A stretch of DNA of 64,000 nt. Source: Candidatus Bandiella numerosa (GTDB taxonomy: Bacteria > Pseudomonadota > Alphaproteobacteria > Rickettsiales > Midichloriaceae). The number at the start of each line of letters is the position of its first letter. Position 1 is the first letter of the stretch. A model generated the notes under the pieces. That model was not told the origin of the DNA and ran no database searches. It saw only the letters and a program-made list of their open reading frames with translations. Shown here piece after piece: positions 26,055 to 35,759 of this stretch. The position numbers and the translations under genes are program-made. The DNA lies in the NCBI RefSeq assembly GCF_029981845.1, contig NZ_CP104164.1, positions 1,364,001 to 1,428,000 of the forward strand, written 5' to 3'.

Positions 26055-26975
26055 TTATTTAATATTACTTCCTACTGGCATAGTAAATCCTCTTAAAAAG
26101 GCATCGGTATAAAGCATTTTCCTTCCATGCCTTTGCAATAAAATTGGCCTTATGACACCATCCTTACAAGCAATGCCCAATTTGTTGTCAATTATTGTTC
26201 CTGGCAAATAGTTTTGATTGGATTTTTCAACTTTAGCACTAATGATCTTGATTATTTCATTTTTATACACAAAATAGGCACCGGGCCTAGGACTTAGAGC
26301 ACGAACCTTATTATTGACTTCAAATGCAGTTGCATTGAAGTTTATGAGTTCCTCTTCTGATTTAATTTTACCTGCATAAGTAACTCCCTCATGAGGCTGC
26401 TTTGTAAATTTTACGGAACCTTTTTCAAAGAGACCTAACACATCTAAAATCATTTCTCCACCCATTTCAGAACATTTATCGTGCAATTCTTTTGCCGTAA
26501 TTTCATCATCAAGTAAAATTTCATTTCGCAATATAATATCTCCAGTGTCTAAACCTTCATCCATACCCATTATACATATAGCCGTTTTTTTATCGCCTGC
26601 CATTATAGTGCGTTGTATTGGTGCCGCTCCCCTCCACCTAGGTAAATCAGACGGATGAACGTTAACAAACCCGTATTTTGGTATTTTCAAAAATTCCTTA
26701 GGTATCAATAATCCATATGCAACTACAATTACAATATCTGGATTTAATGATTTTAATTGCTCAATATTATCTGCTGTTCTCAATTTTTTTGGAGTTAAAA
26801 CAGTTAATGAAAATTTTTCTGCCAAATTATGAATCACGCTTTTATTTTCTCTTAATCCACGTCCAGAATGAGTAGGAGGTTTTGTATATACAGCGATAAT
26901 TTCACAATCATAATTAACAAGTTTTGAAAGTGTCGGAACTGCAAATTCAGGTGAGCCCATGAATATAATTCTCAT
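26055..26975 (-). CDS. fmt: Methionyl-tRNA formyltransferase
   Basis: It transfers a formyl group from 10-formyl-tetrahydrofolate to Met-tRNAfMet for initiation. It begins MRIIFMGSPEFAVPTL and has the catalytic region NVHPSDLPRWRGAAPIQR (the His and the SLLP-like turn), then MDEGLDTGDIIL. The C-terminal OB-like domain contains ALSPRPGAYF. The 306 residues are full length. The usual partner def (peptide deformylase) is not adjacent. Convergent with the S9 peptidase; 67 bases separate the two ends. Confidence 0.96.
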   Translation of the reverse strand: MRIIFMGSPEFAVPTLSKLVNYDCEIIAVYTKPPTHSGRGLRENKSVIHNLAEKFSLTVLTPKKLRTADNIEQLKSLNPDIVIVVAYGLLIPKEFLKIPKYGFVNVHPSDLPRWRGAAPIQRTIMAGDKKTAICIMGMDEGLDTGDIILRNEILLDDEITAKELHDKCSEMGGEMILDVLGLFEKGSVKFTKQPHEGVTYAGKIKSEEELINFNATAFEVNNKVRALSPRPGAYFVYKNEIIKIISAKVEKSNQNYLPGTIIDNKLGIACKDGVIRPILLQRHGRKMLYTDAFLRGFTMPVGSNIK

Positions 26976-27055
26976 AAATTGAATAAATCTTTTTATTGCA
27001 TACTAATACAAAATGATTACATTGAAAGAGGTTTTTAATATTTTCTTTGATTAAG

Positions 27056-28021
27056 ATGAATTCATGTGTGCAAGAAATATTGTGTGCTTTTTCTGACGAA
27101 TATGCAGATTATTTATCACCTGTTTGCCAGCAACCAAATTTGATCATAGATTTGCTCAAAATAGCAGACTCTAGTATTCCAGAAGTGTATTTTCAGGAAA
27201 ATTGCCCTGATCAGAGCACTTTAATTGCAGCTGAAAAAATGCTCATTGAGGTAACACAAAATAAATCTAGAGTAAGAGCAGAAGGCCAGGAAAGACATGA
27301 ATCAGGTGTACCTATATGGATAAATAATGATATTGCAGCGTTAATTATAGATAATTTCATTAAATTAAATTTTATTTCCGAAAAAGCCCCGGCTTTACAA
27401 AAATATCCGTGTGTTGCTTTATTGGGCTCAACTGCCCCAAATATGCAAGAGAGATTAGACTTCTTTGTGTCGCTTCTTAATAACAGAGACCTAGAAATTG
27501 GGACACTGTATCTTCTGACTGGAACCAGAACTGTTGACCCAGATAAATTCAATGATGGTTCTGTAGAATATATTCAATCAATTAAAGAAAAGTTTAAAGT
27601 TGATCTGGTTACTGAAAAGGAATTGATGCAAGACGTTTATGATAAAGTTTGTAAACCTGATTCTAAATGCAGTAAAATAAAAGTCAACCTGGTAAACGCA
27701 GTAAAAAATCAAGGTAGAGCCAATACACTAGACACTCTAATTGAATTCAAAGCACAAGCAGAAAACTGTGATAGAGTTCTTTATATTTCTATTGCGCCTT
27801 TTATTGTATATCAGAACGAAATAATAGCTAAATTTGCAAAGGATCATTTTAAACATGAATATGAAACTATTGGTAAAAGTGCTAATATAAACATAGACCT
27901 TCCTAAAATTAAAATAGCTCATTATATGGTCATGTCATTTGCAGAGGCATTGTATGCAGCAAGACCAAGGATAAAAGAAACATTAAATTTAGAAGAAAAA
28001 TTTTCTAAAGATGATCTTTGA
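27056..28021 (+). CDS. Conserved-looking protein of unknown function (possible YdcF/DUF218-like Rossmann fold)
   Basis: A soluble protein of about 321 residues from ATG 27056 (a TTG 9 bases earlier is also possible). The centre has a pattern of alternating strands and helices: CVALLGSTAPNMQERLDFF, TLYLLTGTR, then GRANTLDTLIEF followed by DRVLYISIAPFIVYQN. This order (LG strand, GTR strand, NTxxT helix, then a VxxS-type strand) recalls DUF218/YdcF/SanA proteins, but I cannot confirm it and no active site is obvious. There is no signal peptide. It stands between divergent fmt and yebC. Codon use matches its neighbours. Confidence 0.6.
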   Translation: MNSCVQEILCAFSDEYADYLSPVCQQPNLIIDLLKIADSSIPEVYFQENCPDQSTLIAAEKMLIEVTQNKSRVRAEGQERHESGVPIWINNDIAALIIDNFIKLNFISEKAPALQKYPCVALLGSTAPNMQERLDFFVSLLNNRDLEIGTLYLLTGTRTVDPDKFNDGSVEYIQSIKEKFKVDLVTEKELMQDVYDKVCKPDSKCSKIKVNLVNAVKNQGRANTLDTLIEFKAQAENCDRVLYISIAPFIVYQNEIIAKFAKDHFKHEYETIGKSANINIDLPKIKIAHYMVMSFAEALYAARPRIKETLNLEEKFSKDDL

Positions 28022-28170
28022 GTTGTATAGCCATTACTAACAATTAATTATGATGATAGTAACTTTATTCATAATTTTCATGCAGCCTCATCATTATGCA
28101 ATTATAATAATGTTGTTGAATAAATTCTTTAATAATTGTAGTTTATCAGCATTATATTTTTTAAAAATTC

Positions 28171-28896
28171 ATGGCAGGACATTCAAAATTTAAAAACATA
28201 ATGCATCGAAAAGGTGCTCAAGATAAGAAAAAAGCTAAAGCATTTACTCGTGCGGTTAAGGAAATAATAGTAGCTGCTAAAACAGGCATGCCCGATCCAA
28301 ATTTCAATCCAAGACTACGCACGGCAATTATTACTGCCAAACAAGCAAATTTACCTAAAGACAGAATTGATAATGCAATTAAAAAGGCAACTTCTGCAAC
28401 TGATGGAATAAACTATGAAGAAATTAGATATGAAGGTTATGGACCTGGTGGAGTTGCAATTATTGTGGAAACTCTAACAGATAACAAAAACAGAACTGCA
28501 AGTGACGTTAGATCTACTTTTAGCAAACATGGTGGGGCTTTAGGTGAACAGGGAAGTGTCGGATACATGTTTAGGAAAGTTGGCTATATTGTATATGAAG
28601 AAAAGGATATAGATAAAAATAAGATAATTGAATTAGCAATAGAATTAGAAGTAGATGATTGTATAGATGAGGATGGAGTGGTCGAAATTCTATGCAACAC
28701 AGAAAAATACTCTGAGACTATTGAAACTTTAGAGCAAAAATTTGGCAAACCACTTGAATCAGAAGTAAAGTGGATTTCGGATATAATGGTTGAATTAGAC
28801 GAGGAAAACAACGAAAAAATTTTAAAACTCTTAGATGCGCTTGATAATTTAGATGACGTACAGTCGGTTAATAGCAATTGTAAATTTATTAATTAA
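28171..28896 (+). CDS. yebC: YebC/TACO1-family translation/transcription factor
   Basis: It starts with the invariant MAGHSKFKNIMHRKGAQD and has the family blocks ARLRTAI-like NPRLRTAIITAK, YEGYGPGGVAIIVE and NRTASDVRSTFSKHGG. Members help ribosomes through polyproline stalls or bind DNA; in many bacteria, as here, the gene sits just before ruvC. Its 241 residues are normal. The stop lies 3 bases before the ruvC start, and dnaE follows, so yebC-ruvC-dnaE is probably one operon. Confidence 0.96.
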   Translation: MAGHSKFKNIMHRKGAQDKKKAKAFTRAVKEIIVAAKTGMPDPNFNPRLRTAIITAKQANLPKDRIDNAIKKATSATDGINYEEIRYEGYGPGGVAIIVETLTDNKNRTASDVRSTFSKHGGALGEQGSVGYMFRKVGYIVYEEKDIDKNKIIELAIELEVDDCIDEDGVVEILCNTEKYSETIETLEQKFGKPLESEVKWISDIMVELDEENNEKILKLLDALDNLDDVQSVNSNCKFIN

Positions 28897-28899
28897 TGC

Positions 28900-29406
28900 A
28901 TGAGGCCTGAAAAAATAATTGGTAGATTTTTAGGAATTGATCCAGGATTAAATTTCACAGGTTGGGGTATTATTGATTACATTAATGCTGATAAATTCAC
29001 ATATATTGCATCAGGAATAATTAAAACTGTTCCAAAAATGGAGTATTCTCAAAGATTAAATCATATTTTTAACCAATTATTAAAAATAATAGAAAATTAT
29101 AACCCAATGCATGCCGCTATTGAAGATACATATGTCAATGTGAATAACAAAAGTTCTATTATGCTTGCTCAAGCAAAAGCCGCTTCAATTATTGCTATTT
29201 CTCAAAATAATATTCCTCTTGTAGAATATGCGGCAAAAAAGGTAAAAAAAACCATTTCTGGCACTGGAAATGCTGATAAATCCCAAATTATAAAAATGAT
29301 AAGTTATTGGTTGCCTAATATTTCAGTAAAATTTTCTGATGAAGCTGATGCTCTTGCAATAGCTTTGTGTCATGCTAGTCACTATAAACACAGTGAAAAA
29401 ATTTAA
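28900..29406 (+). CDS. ruvC: Holliday junction resolvase RuvC
   Basis: A dimeric RNase H-fold endonuclease that cuts Holliday junctions. Acidic active-site residues are visible in LGIDPGLNFTGWG (first Asp), AAIEDTYVN (Glu), and DEADALAIALCH at the C-terminus. Its 168 residues are standard. It starts 3 bases after yebC and ends directly against the dnaE start codon (TAA then ATG, zero spacing), consistent with translational coupling. ruvA and ruvB are not in the window. Confidence 0.96.
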   Translation: MRPEKIIGRFLGIDPGLNFTGWGIIDYINADKFTYIASGIIKTVPKMEYSQRLNHIFNQLLKIIENYNPMHAAIEDTYVNVNNKSSIMLAQAKAASIIAISQNNIPLVEYAAKKVKKTISGTGNADKSQIIKMISYWLPNISVKFSDEADALAIALCHASHYKHSEKI

Positions 29407-32400
29407 ATGTCATTATTTATTAATTTAAGAACATTTTCTGATTATTCTATTGGCAAAAGTGTAATTAAATTACCAGATTTAGCTCAACATTGTCTTGATA
29501 AAGCCATACCAGCTGTCGCTCTTACTGATTATAACAACTTATTTGGCTCATTGGAATTTTCTTTAGAATGCCAAAAAAAGGGTATTCAGCCCATTATTGG
29601 AACAGTTATAACTATTAATTTTGGAACTTCGGAAAAGGAAATTTTTGCAGATATTTTATTGTTAGTAAAAAATAAACTAGGATATGAAAATTTAATGAAA
29701 TTAGTAAGTGATTGTTACTTGAACAGCCCACATAAACCCCATATCGTATTGAATAATTTGCTTGATAACTCCGAAGGTTTAATAATTTTATGTGGCAACA
29801 ATGGTTCGCCAATAGAAAAGTTATTTTATTTAGGTAGAAAAGAAGAGACAAGGCAATTTATAGATACTCTCTTAGAAAATTTTAAGGAAAATATCTATTT
29901 AGAATTAACTAGATTAGAAAATAAATTTGACTATGAGTTTGATAAATTCATTAAAGAAGTTGCTATAGACAAAGATATACCGATTGTTGCAACAAATCCA
30001 ACTTATTATATTAATCAAACAATGCAAGATGCTCTAGATGCGTTGATTTGCATAACTGAAGGTAGATATTTAGTTGAAGAAGAAAGAAATAAGGCATGCT
30101 CTGATGGATATTTTAAGAGTATGCGTCAAATGCAAGAGCTATTTTCTGATATTCCTGAAGCAATAAGTAATACTGAGCTAATTGCAAGGAGATGCACATT
30201 TTTACTGGGTGAAAGTAAACCGCTATTACCAAAATTTTATCCAACAAAAAAACAAGAAGCAAATGAATTAATTGATCAAGCAAAAGAAGGCTTAAAAGCT
30301 AGATTACATGGTAAAAATTATGATTCGGAAAAGCAAAATCTATACTTTGAAAGATTAGACTATGAGCTTTCAGTAATAAATAAAATGGAATTCGGTGGGT
30401 ATTTTTTAATTGTTGCAGATTTTATTAAGTGGAGTAAAAATCAACAAATTCCTGTAGGTCCTGGCAGAGGCTCAGGTGCAGGTTCCATAGTAGCATGGAG
30501 TTTGCAAATTAGTGACATTGATCCTATAAAGTTTGGCCTTCTTTTTGAAAGATTTTTAAATCCAGATCGTGTATCTATGCCAGATTTTGACATAGATTTT
30601 TGCCAAGAAAGAAGGGATGAGGTCATAAATTACGTAAAGAAAAAATTCGGTGAAGATAAAGTTGCTCATATTATAACATTTGGAAAGTTGCAAGCTAGAG
30701 CTGTCTTAAGAGATGTAGGAAGAGTTTTGCAAATTCCATATGGTCAAGTTGATAAAATTTGTAAAATGGTTCCAAGCAATCCTGCAAACCCTATTACACT
30801 TAAAGAAGCAATTGATATGGATAGGGAACTAAAACTACAAAGCAAAAGTGATTCATCTATAGAAAAGCTTATTTCAACTAGCTTAAAATTAGAAGGGGTC
30901 AATAGGCATATTTCAACCCATGCAGCCGGCATTGTAATAGGGGATAAAGAACTAACTAAAATAGTTGCACTTTATAGGGATTCACATACAACAATGCCAA
31001 TGGTGCAATATTCATTAAAATATGCTGAAAAAATTGGGTTAGTAAAATTTGATTTCTTAGGTCTCAAAACTTTAACAGTAATTTCTTGGTCCTGTAACTT
31101 AATTAAAGAAAGCGGTAAAAATTTAGACCTACAAGCAATACCACTGGATGATAAAAAAACTTATGAAATGTTAGGTCAAGGACATTGCATAGGGGTTTTT
31201 CAATTCGAGAGTTCTGGTATGAGGGAGACAATTAAAAAAATTGAACCAGATAACATTGGTGATTTAATTGCACTTGGCTCTCTATACAGACCTGGTCCAA
31301 TGGATAATATACCAAGTTATATAAATAGGAAGCACGGTAGGGAAGAAATTGATTATGTTCATCCACTATTAGAGACAGTGCTGAAGGAAACGTATGGGAT
31401 TATTGTATATCAAGAACAAGTAATGGAGATAGCACAAATTTTAGCAAATTACACTTTAGGGGAAGCTGATTTGTTAAGACGCGCTATGGGGAAAAAGATC
31501 AAAGAAGAGATGGAGGCACAAAGAAATAAATTTATTACAGGTTGTGTAAACAATAATATTCATAAGACAAAGGCCGAAGAAATATTTAATCTTGTGAATA
31601 AATTTGCTAGCTATGGCTTCAATAAATCTCATGCAGCTGCATATGCCTATATCTCATTTCAGACAGCATACCTAAAAGCAAATTACACTTTAGAATTTAT
31701 AACTTCCTCAATTAATTTAGAAATCGATAATACAGATAAAATTTACGTTTTTATAATTGAAGCAAAAAAATTCAGCATAGATATTCTCTTGCCTGATGTT
31801 AATTCCTCAAAATCAAAATTTACTATCGAGGATAATAAAATTAGGTTTGGGCTCGCTGGTCTTAAAGGCGTCGGGAAAAAGGCTATTGATTTAATGGTTG
31901 CGGAGAGAGAAAACAATGGAAATTACAAAGATATTTTTGATTTTGTTGAGAGGTTATCAGATATCGGCTTAAATAAGAAAATTTTAGAAAACCTAATTAA
32001 ATCAGGTGCTTTTGACAGTCTTGGTATAAATAGAAACTCTTTATTGTTAAATATAGATATATTACTAAAACACGCTACATCCACAAATTATAATGAAGAT
32101 CAACTTGATTTATTTTTTGATACATCTAGTAACTTTAAATTCAGGCCCAAGCTAGAAGAATTTGAAGAATTGAACGAAAAAGAAAAGCTAAGCGCTGAAT
32201 TCGAATCTTTTGGATATTACATATCAACCCACCCTATCCAAAAGTATAAGTGCTTTTTTGATAAATTAAATATTTCTGAAGCAACTGATATAGATAAGAT
32301 TGAAGCCTCAGTATCAAAAATAAAATTGATTGGGGTATTAATTTCAAAAAAAATTAGGTCAACTCCAAGAGGGAAATATGCCTTCTTACAAATCTCAGAT

Positions 32401-32778
32401 TTGAGGGGGATTATAGATTTAGCGATTTTTGATGAGACCTTGCTCTACAATTCAAATGAATTTTTAGTGGAGGGCAATAGTTTATATTTTTCAACCGAAG
32501 TAAGAAAAGATAATGCTGGTGTACGAATTATCGCAGAAAGCGTTGAAGGAATTGATCAAGCTATTTTGAGATCAAATGTTAAGGCCAAAGTTAGCATAAA
32601 TAGTTTTGAACAACTGGAGTATCTAAAAGAAAGAGTCAATTATGCTTCTGGAATAAAAATTAAACTAAGCATAAAATTGGAAACAGGAGATGTTGTATAT
32701 TTTAAGCAAAAAAATAATATATTTATCAATTTGAGTGAGTTGCCTAATTTGCAAAGTATGGGTATTGCAAATTTATAG
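29407..32778 (+). CDS. dnaE: DNA polymerase III alpha subunit (replicative polymerase)
   Basis: The catalytic subunit of the replicase. Order of domains: PHP (1-270), palm with PVGPGRGSGAGS (about 350) and the metal-binding MPDFDIDF (Asp393/395/397), thumb/fingers, HhH near 830 (GLAGLKGVGKKAI), OB fold near 980-1060, and C-terminus. Its 1123 residues are close to other alphaproteobacterial DnaE proteins. The PHP domain starts INLRTFSDYSIGK where active versions have HxHSDYS, so its first metal-binding histidines are lost and it is unlikely to be catalytic. It follows ruvC with no gap and converges on comM. Confidence 0.97.
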   Translation: MSLFINLRTFSDYSIGKSVIKLPDLAQHCLDKAIPAVALTDYNNLFGSLEFSLECQKKGIQPIIGTVITINFGTSEKEIFADILLLVKNKLGYENLMKLVSDCYLNSPHKPHIVLNNLLDNSEGLIILCGNNGSPIEKLFYLGRKEETRQFIDTLLENFKENIYLELTRLENKFDYEFDKFIKEVAIDKDIPIVATNPTYYINQTMQDALDALICITEGRYLVEEERNKACSDGYFKSMRQMQELFSDIPEAISNTELIARRCTFLLGESKPLLPKFYPTKKQEANELIDQAKEGLKARLHGKNYDSEKQNLYFERLDYELSVINKMEFGGYFLIVADFIKWSKNQQIPVGPGRGSGAGSIVAWSLQISDIDPIKFGLLFERFLNPDRVSMPDFDIDFCQERRDEVINYVKKKFGEDKVAHIITFGKLQARAVLRDVGRVLQIPYGQVDKICKMVPSNPANPITLKEAIDMDRELKLQSKSDSSIEKLISTSLKLEGVNRHISTHAAGIVIGDKELTKIVALYRDSHTTMPMVQYSLKYAEKIGLVKFDFLGLKTLTVISWSCNLIKESGKNLDLQAIPLDDKKTYEMLGQGHCIGVFQFESSGMRETIKKIEPDNIGDLIALGSLYRPGPMDNIPSYINRKHGREEIDYVHPLLETVLKETYGIIVYQEQVMEIAQILANYTLGEADLLRRAMGKKIKEEMEAQRNKFITGCVNNNIHKTKAEEIFNLVNKFASYGFNKSHAAAYAYISFQTAYLKANYTLEFITSSINLEIDNTDKIYVFIIEAKKFSIDILLPDVNSSKSKFTIEDNKIRFGLAGLKGVGKKAIDLMVAERENNGNYKDIFDFVERLSDIGLNKKILENLIKSGAFDSLGINRNSLLLNIDILLKHATSTNYNEDQLDLFFDTSSNFKFRPKLEEFEELNEKEKLSAEFESFGYYISTHPIQKYKCFFDKLNISEATDIDKIEASVSKIKLIGVLISKKIRSTPRGKYAFLQISDLRGIIDLAIFDETLLYNSNEFLVEGNSLYFSTEVRKDNAGVRIIAESVEGIDQAILRSNVKAKVSINSFEQLEYLKERVNYASGIKIKLSIKLETGDVVYFKQKNNIFINLSELPNLQSMGIANL

Positions 32779-32795
32779 AAATTAATTTGTATAAT

Positions 32796-34314
32796 TTAAT
32801 CATACTTAATACTTTTGACCCTATAGCTTAGCGCTTCCGCTAAATGAAAATGATTTACGTTAATTGATTGTTCCAAGTCTGCAATAGTTCTTGCGACTTT
32901 AAGAATTTTATTCATACCTCTCATAGAAAATTTAAATTTTTTCATGGCGATATGTAACATTTCTCTTGATTTTGTGTCCAGCACGATATGTTTGTTTAAT
33001 TCTTGTCCTTCTAATTCGGAATTACTTGATATATTAGAATCATTATATCTTTTTACTTGAATTTCATTGGCTACGATTACTCTTTTTAAAACTATTTCCG
33101 AATCTTCACCTTCTTTCATATTCTCCAATTCCATAGCATTAATTTCTGGCACTTCTATTTGAATATCAAATCTATCAAAAAGTGGTCCTGAGATTTTATT
33201 TTTATATTCATCTACACATTTTGGAGCCCTATTGCACTGTAAATTACTATCACCATAATATCCACATTTACATGGATTCATTGCTGCAATTAGTTGAAAA
33301 TTTGCAGGGTAAGAAATATGGTTATTCACCCTTGAGATAGTGACATTTCTATCTTCTATAGGTTGCCTTAATGACTCTAGAACATTTTTTTGAAATTCTG
33401 GTAACTCATCTAGAAATAAAACTCCAAGGTGACTAAGGGTAATTTCACCAGGTTTTGCTAATTTTCCTCCTCCTATCATTGCTGGTAATGAGGCATTGCA
33501 ATGTGGCGCTCTGAACGGGCGATTTGTAATTAACCCCTCTTCTTCTAGCGTCCCAGATAGACTTGCAATTACACTAGTTTCAAGTATTTCACCCATAGTC
33601 ATTTGCGGTATAATTCCAGGTAACCTTTTTGCTAGCATCGATTTTCCAGAGCCTGGAGGTCCAATCATTATCATATTATGTCTCCCTGCTGCAGCTATCT
33701 CTAGAGCTCTTTTGGCAATTTGTTGACCTTTAATATCTTTTAAATTTGGATATTTTTTTAATTCAACATTAGAGTCTTTTTTTATTGTTTTTGGGATGTC
33801 CTGTTTACCCGTAAAATGATTTACAATTTCTATAATACTTTTTGCAGTAATAACATCTTCATTACCAGACCAAGCTACTTCTTGGCTATTATCTATCATA
33901 AGGACATACCAATCCTTTGTTTTTTGAATTTGTCCAAATTGCAGAAGGCAGAATACCAGTTACTTTATTTATTGTACTATTTAACGATAGTTCTCCAAGT
34001 ATAACATAATTCTCTATTTCTTCTTGCGATATGATTTGCATTTCCACAAGAAGTGCAACAGCAATTGGTAGATCGTAGTGGCTGCCTTCTTTATTTAAAT
34101 CTGCAGGAGCTAAATTAACCGTAATGCGTTTAGCAGGTAGTGATAGCCCCATACTGATAAATGCCGACCTAATCCTCTCTTTTGATTCTGCAACTGCCTT
34201 GTTGGCAAGTCCCACAATGAAAAAAGCAGGCAGACCATCTCCAATATGCACCTGCACTTCAACTTCTTCTACTTTTAATCCCAAAAAAGAGACGGTATAA
34301 ACTCTTGATACCAT
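32796..34314 (-). pseudogene. comM: Magnesium-chelatase-like AAA ATPase ComM, split by a frameshift
   Basis: Two adjacent frames together form one YifB/ComM protein (natural-transformation branch-migration helicase). The first, from ATG 34314 (MVSRVYTVSFLGLKVEEV) to a stop at 33889, ends ...NKGLVCPYDR. The second continues NSQEVAWSGNEDVIT, then the AAA core with Walker A GPPGSGKSM, RPFRAPHC, LFLDELPEF (Walker B) and the CxC...C zinc-like motif CKCGYYGDSNLQCNRAP. At the junction the plus strand reads TATCTATC (33890-33897); removing one 4-bp unit restores PYDNSQEVAW in frame. So a 4-bp tandem duplication, a sequencing error, or a slippage site broke the gene. The ATG in the second frame could restart translation, but it would lack the N-terminal domain. 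Confidence 0.85.
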
Positions 34315-34453
34315 TATTTTCAAACCTAACCTATTACAGTAAATGAAAATAATATCAATTTGACAAACCTTCAAGTTAATTTATGGTTGTAGTAATTAAA
34401 ATTAACAAAACCACATAGTAAAAGCTTACGTGCCTACCACTAATACCAATTGC

Positions 34454-35038
34454 TTAATTAATATCAATATTTTGTTTTAAACCTATTCCGCTTAAAATTT
34501 TATAAGTTTCATGTACAGGTAGTCCTATAACATTGCTGGGGTGACCACTTATCCAGCTTATATAAGCACCTGCCATGCCTTGCAACGCATATCCTCCAGA
34601 TTTGTCTTTCCACTCGTTTGATTTGACTAAATTATCAATTTCTTGATTTGTAAGTAACTTAAATTTTAATTTTGTTTGTACTACTTTTTTTATGCATTTT
34701 TCACCTTTTATGATGCATATACCAGTATATACAACATGCCTCCTACCAGATAGCAATTTTAGGTATTTGATAGCTTCTATTTCATCTTTTGGCTTAGGAA
34801 TTATTAACCTACCTCTTGCTACGATTGTGTCAGCTCCAAGTATGATGCTATCAGGAAATTGCTCATGTATTTTTACTGCTTTTTCTAAAGCTAATCTCTC
34901 AGCCAATTTTGCAGGCAATTCTCTTGTTTTCGGAGTCTCATCGATATTAGCAGGTACTATTTGATCTGGTTCATACCCAATACTTTTAAGCAAATCTATT
35001 CTTCTGGGTGAAGATGATGCAAGTACAAATTTATACAT
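34454..35038 (-). CDS. maf: Maf-family nucleoside triphosphate pyrophosphatase
   Basis: Hydrolyses non-canonical or free nucleotides (dTTP/UTP or m7GTP-type) to monophosphates; linked in other bacteria to septum inhibition. Signature segments are FVLASSSPRRIDLLKSIG at the N-terminus, ANIDETP, LGADTIVARG and LSGRRHVVYTGICI, with KDKSGGYALQGMAGAYI later. Its 194 residues are standard. It lies 6 bases downstream of infA on the same strand, a pairing common in alphaproteobacteria. Confidence 0.94.
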   Translation of the reverse strand: MYKFVLASSSPRRIDLLKSIGYEPDQIVPANIDETPKTRELPAKLAERLALEKAVKIHEQFPDSIILGADTIVARGRLIIPKPKDEIEAIKYLKLLSGRRHVVYTGICIIKGEKCIKKVVQTKLKFKLLTNQEIDNLVKSNEWKDKSGGYALQGMAGAYISWISGHPSNVIGLPVHETYKILSGIGLKQNIDIN

Positions 35039-35044
35039 ATATAG

Positions 35045-35260
35045 TTAATGCCTATGACTAACTCTGCCTTTTGTTAAATCATATGGAGTCATTTCCACCG
35101 TCACTTCATCTCCCGCCAATACTCTGATTCTATTTTTTCTCATTTTCCCTGAGGTATATGCAATTATTTGATGACCGTTCTCAAGTTCTACTCTAAAAGT
35201 TGCATTAGGCAACAACTCTATAACCTTCCCTCTTATTTCGATGATGTCATCTTTTGCCAT
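35045..35260 (-). CDS. infA: Translation initiation factor IF-1
   Basis: A 71-residue OB-fold protein that occupies the 30S A site during initiation. MAKDDIIEIRGKVIELLPN, RVELENGHQIIAYTSGKMRK and LAGDEVTVEMTPYDLTKGR match the family almost throughout. It ends ...GRVSHRH. First gene of an infA-maf pair, divergent from trxA with 138 bases between. Confidence 0.97.
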   Translation of the reverse strand: MAKDDIIEIRGKVIELLPNATFRVELENGHQIIAYTSGKMRKNRIRVLAGDEVTVEMTPYDLTKGRVSHRH

Positions 35261-35338
35261 AACTAGAAAACAACTATAAATTATTTATATGATTAGACTA
35301 TACTTTATAGACTTTATTACGAATATTTCAACTACATA

Positions 35339-35367
35339 TTGACATTTATTTTAACATTTAATAGCAT
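35339..35367 (+). promoter_or_regulatory. Candidate sigma-70 promoter for the trxA redox operon
   Basis: TTGACA (35339-35344), a perfect -35 match, is followed by 17 bp and TAGCAT (35362-35367, 4 of 6 matches). Initiation would fall about 25 bases before the trxA ATG (35399). It lies in the divergent gap between infA and trxA. Confidence 0.5.
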
Positions 35368-35398
35368 CTAGCCTAGAATTTAATATTTTGAAGATATA

Positions 35399-35734
35399 AT
35401 GTTACCGGTCACAGATAAAGATTTTCATCAAGAAATTGAAAAATACAGAGGTATATCGATAGTTGATTTTTGGGCAGAATGGTGTGCTCCTTGCAAAGTT
35501 TTTTTGCCAATAGTGCGAGATGTTTCTGACACAATTGAAGCTAGAGTGAAGGTAATGTCAATGAATATTGACGAGTGTCCTGAAACACCAGCTAAATTAG
35601 GTATAAGAAGTATACCTACTTTGATGATGTTTAGGGATGGAAAACTTATTGACACTAAGATTGGCACAATGCAAAAGACTGCGCTTATTGAGTGGATTGA
35701 AAAAAACGTGGAAGAATATGAGGCATCTAAATAG
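35399..35734 (+). CDS. trxA: Thioredoxin (WCAPC active site)
   Basis: A 111-residue thioredoxin fold. VDFWAEWCAPCKVF holds the active-site dithiol; the usual WCGPC is WCAPC, a known variant that can shift redox potential. The cis-proline loop RSIPTLMMF is intact. No signal peptide, so it acts in the cytoplasm reducing protein disulfides. It is the first gene of a run trxA-ccoG-dsbB-coq7, all dealing with thiol or electron-transfer chemistry, with a good -35/-10 pair upstream. Confidence 0.94.
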   Translation: MLPVTDKDFHQEIEKYRGISIVDFWAEWCAPCKVFLPIVRDVSDTIEARVKVMSMNIDECPETPAKLGIRSIPTLMMFRDGKLIDTKIGTMQKTALIEWIEKNVEEYEASK

Positions 35735-35759
35735 AGAGGTGCTGTTTTAAAAAATTTAA

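Noticed and set aside
32796..33899. Treating the second comM frame as a complete independent ATPase gene
   Set aside because: It lacks the conserved N-terminal domain, which is encoded immediately upstream in another frame and joins it exactly when one TATC unit is removed.
33816..34004. Plus-strand frame over the comM junction
   Set aside because: Antisense shadow; the minus strand encodes conserved ComM sequence on both sides.
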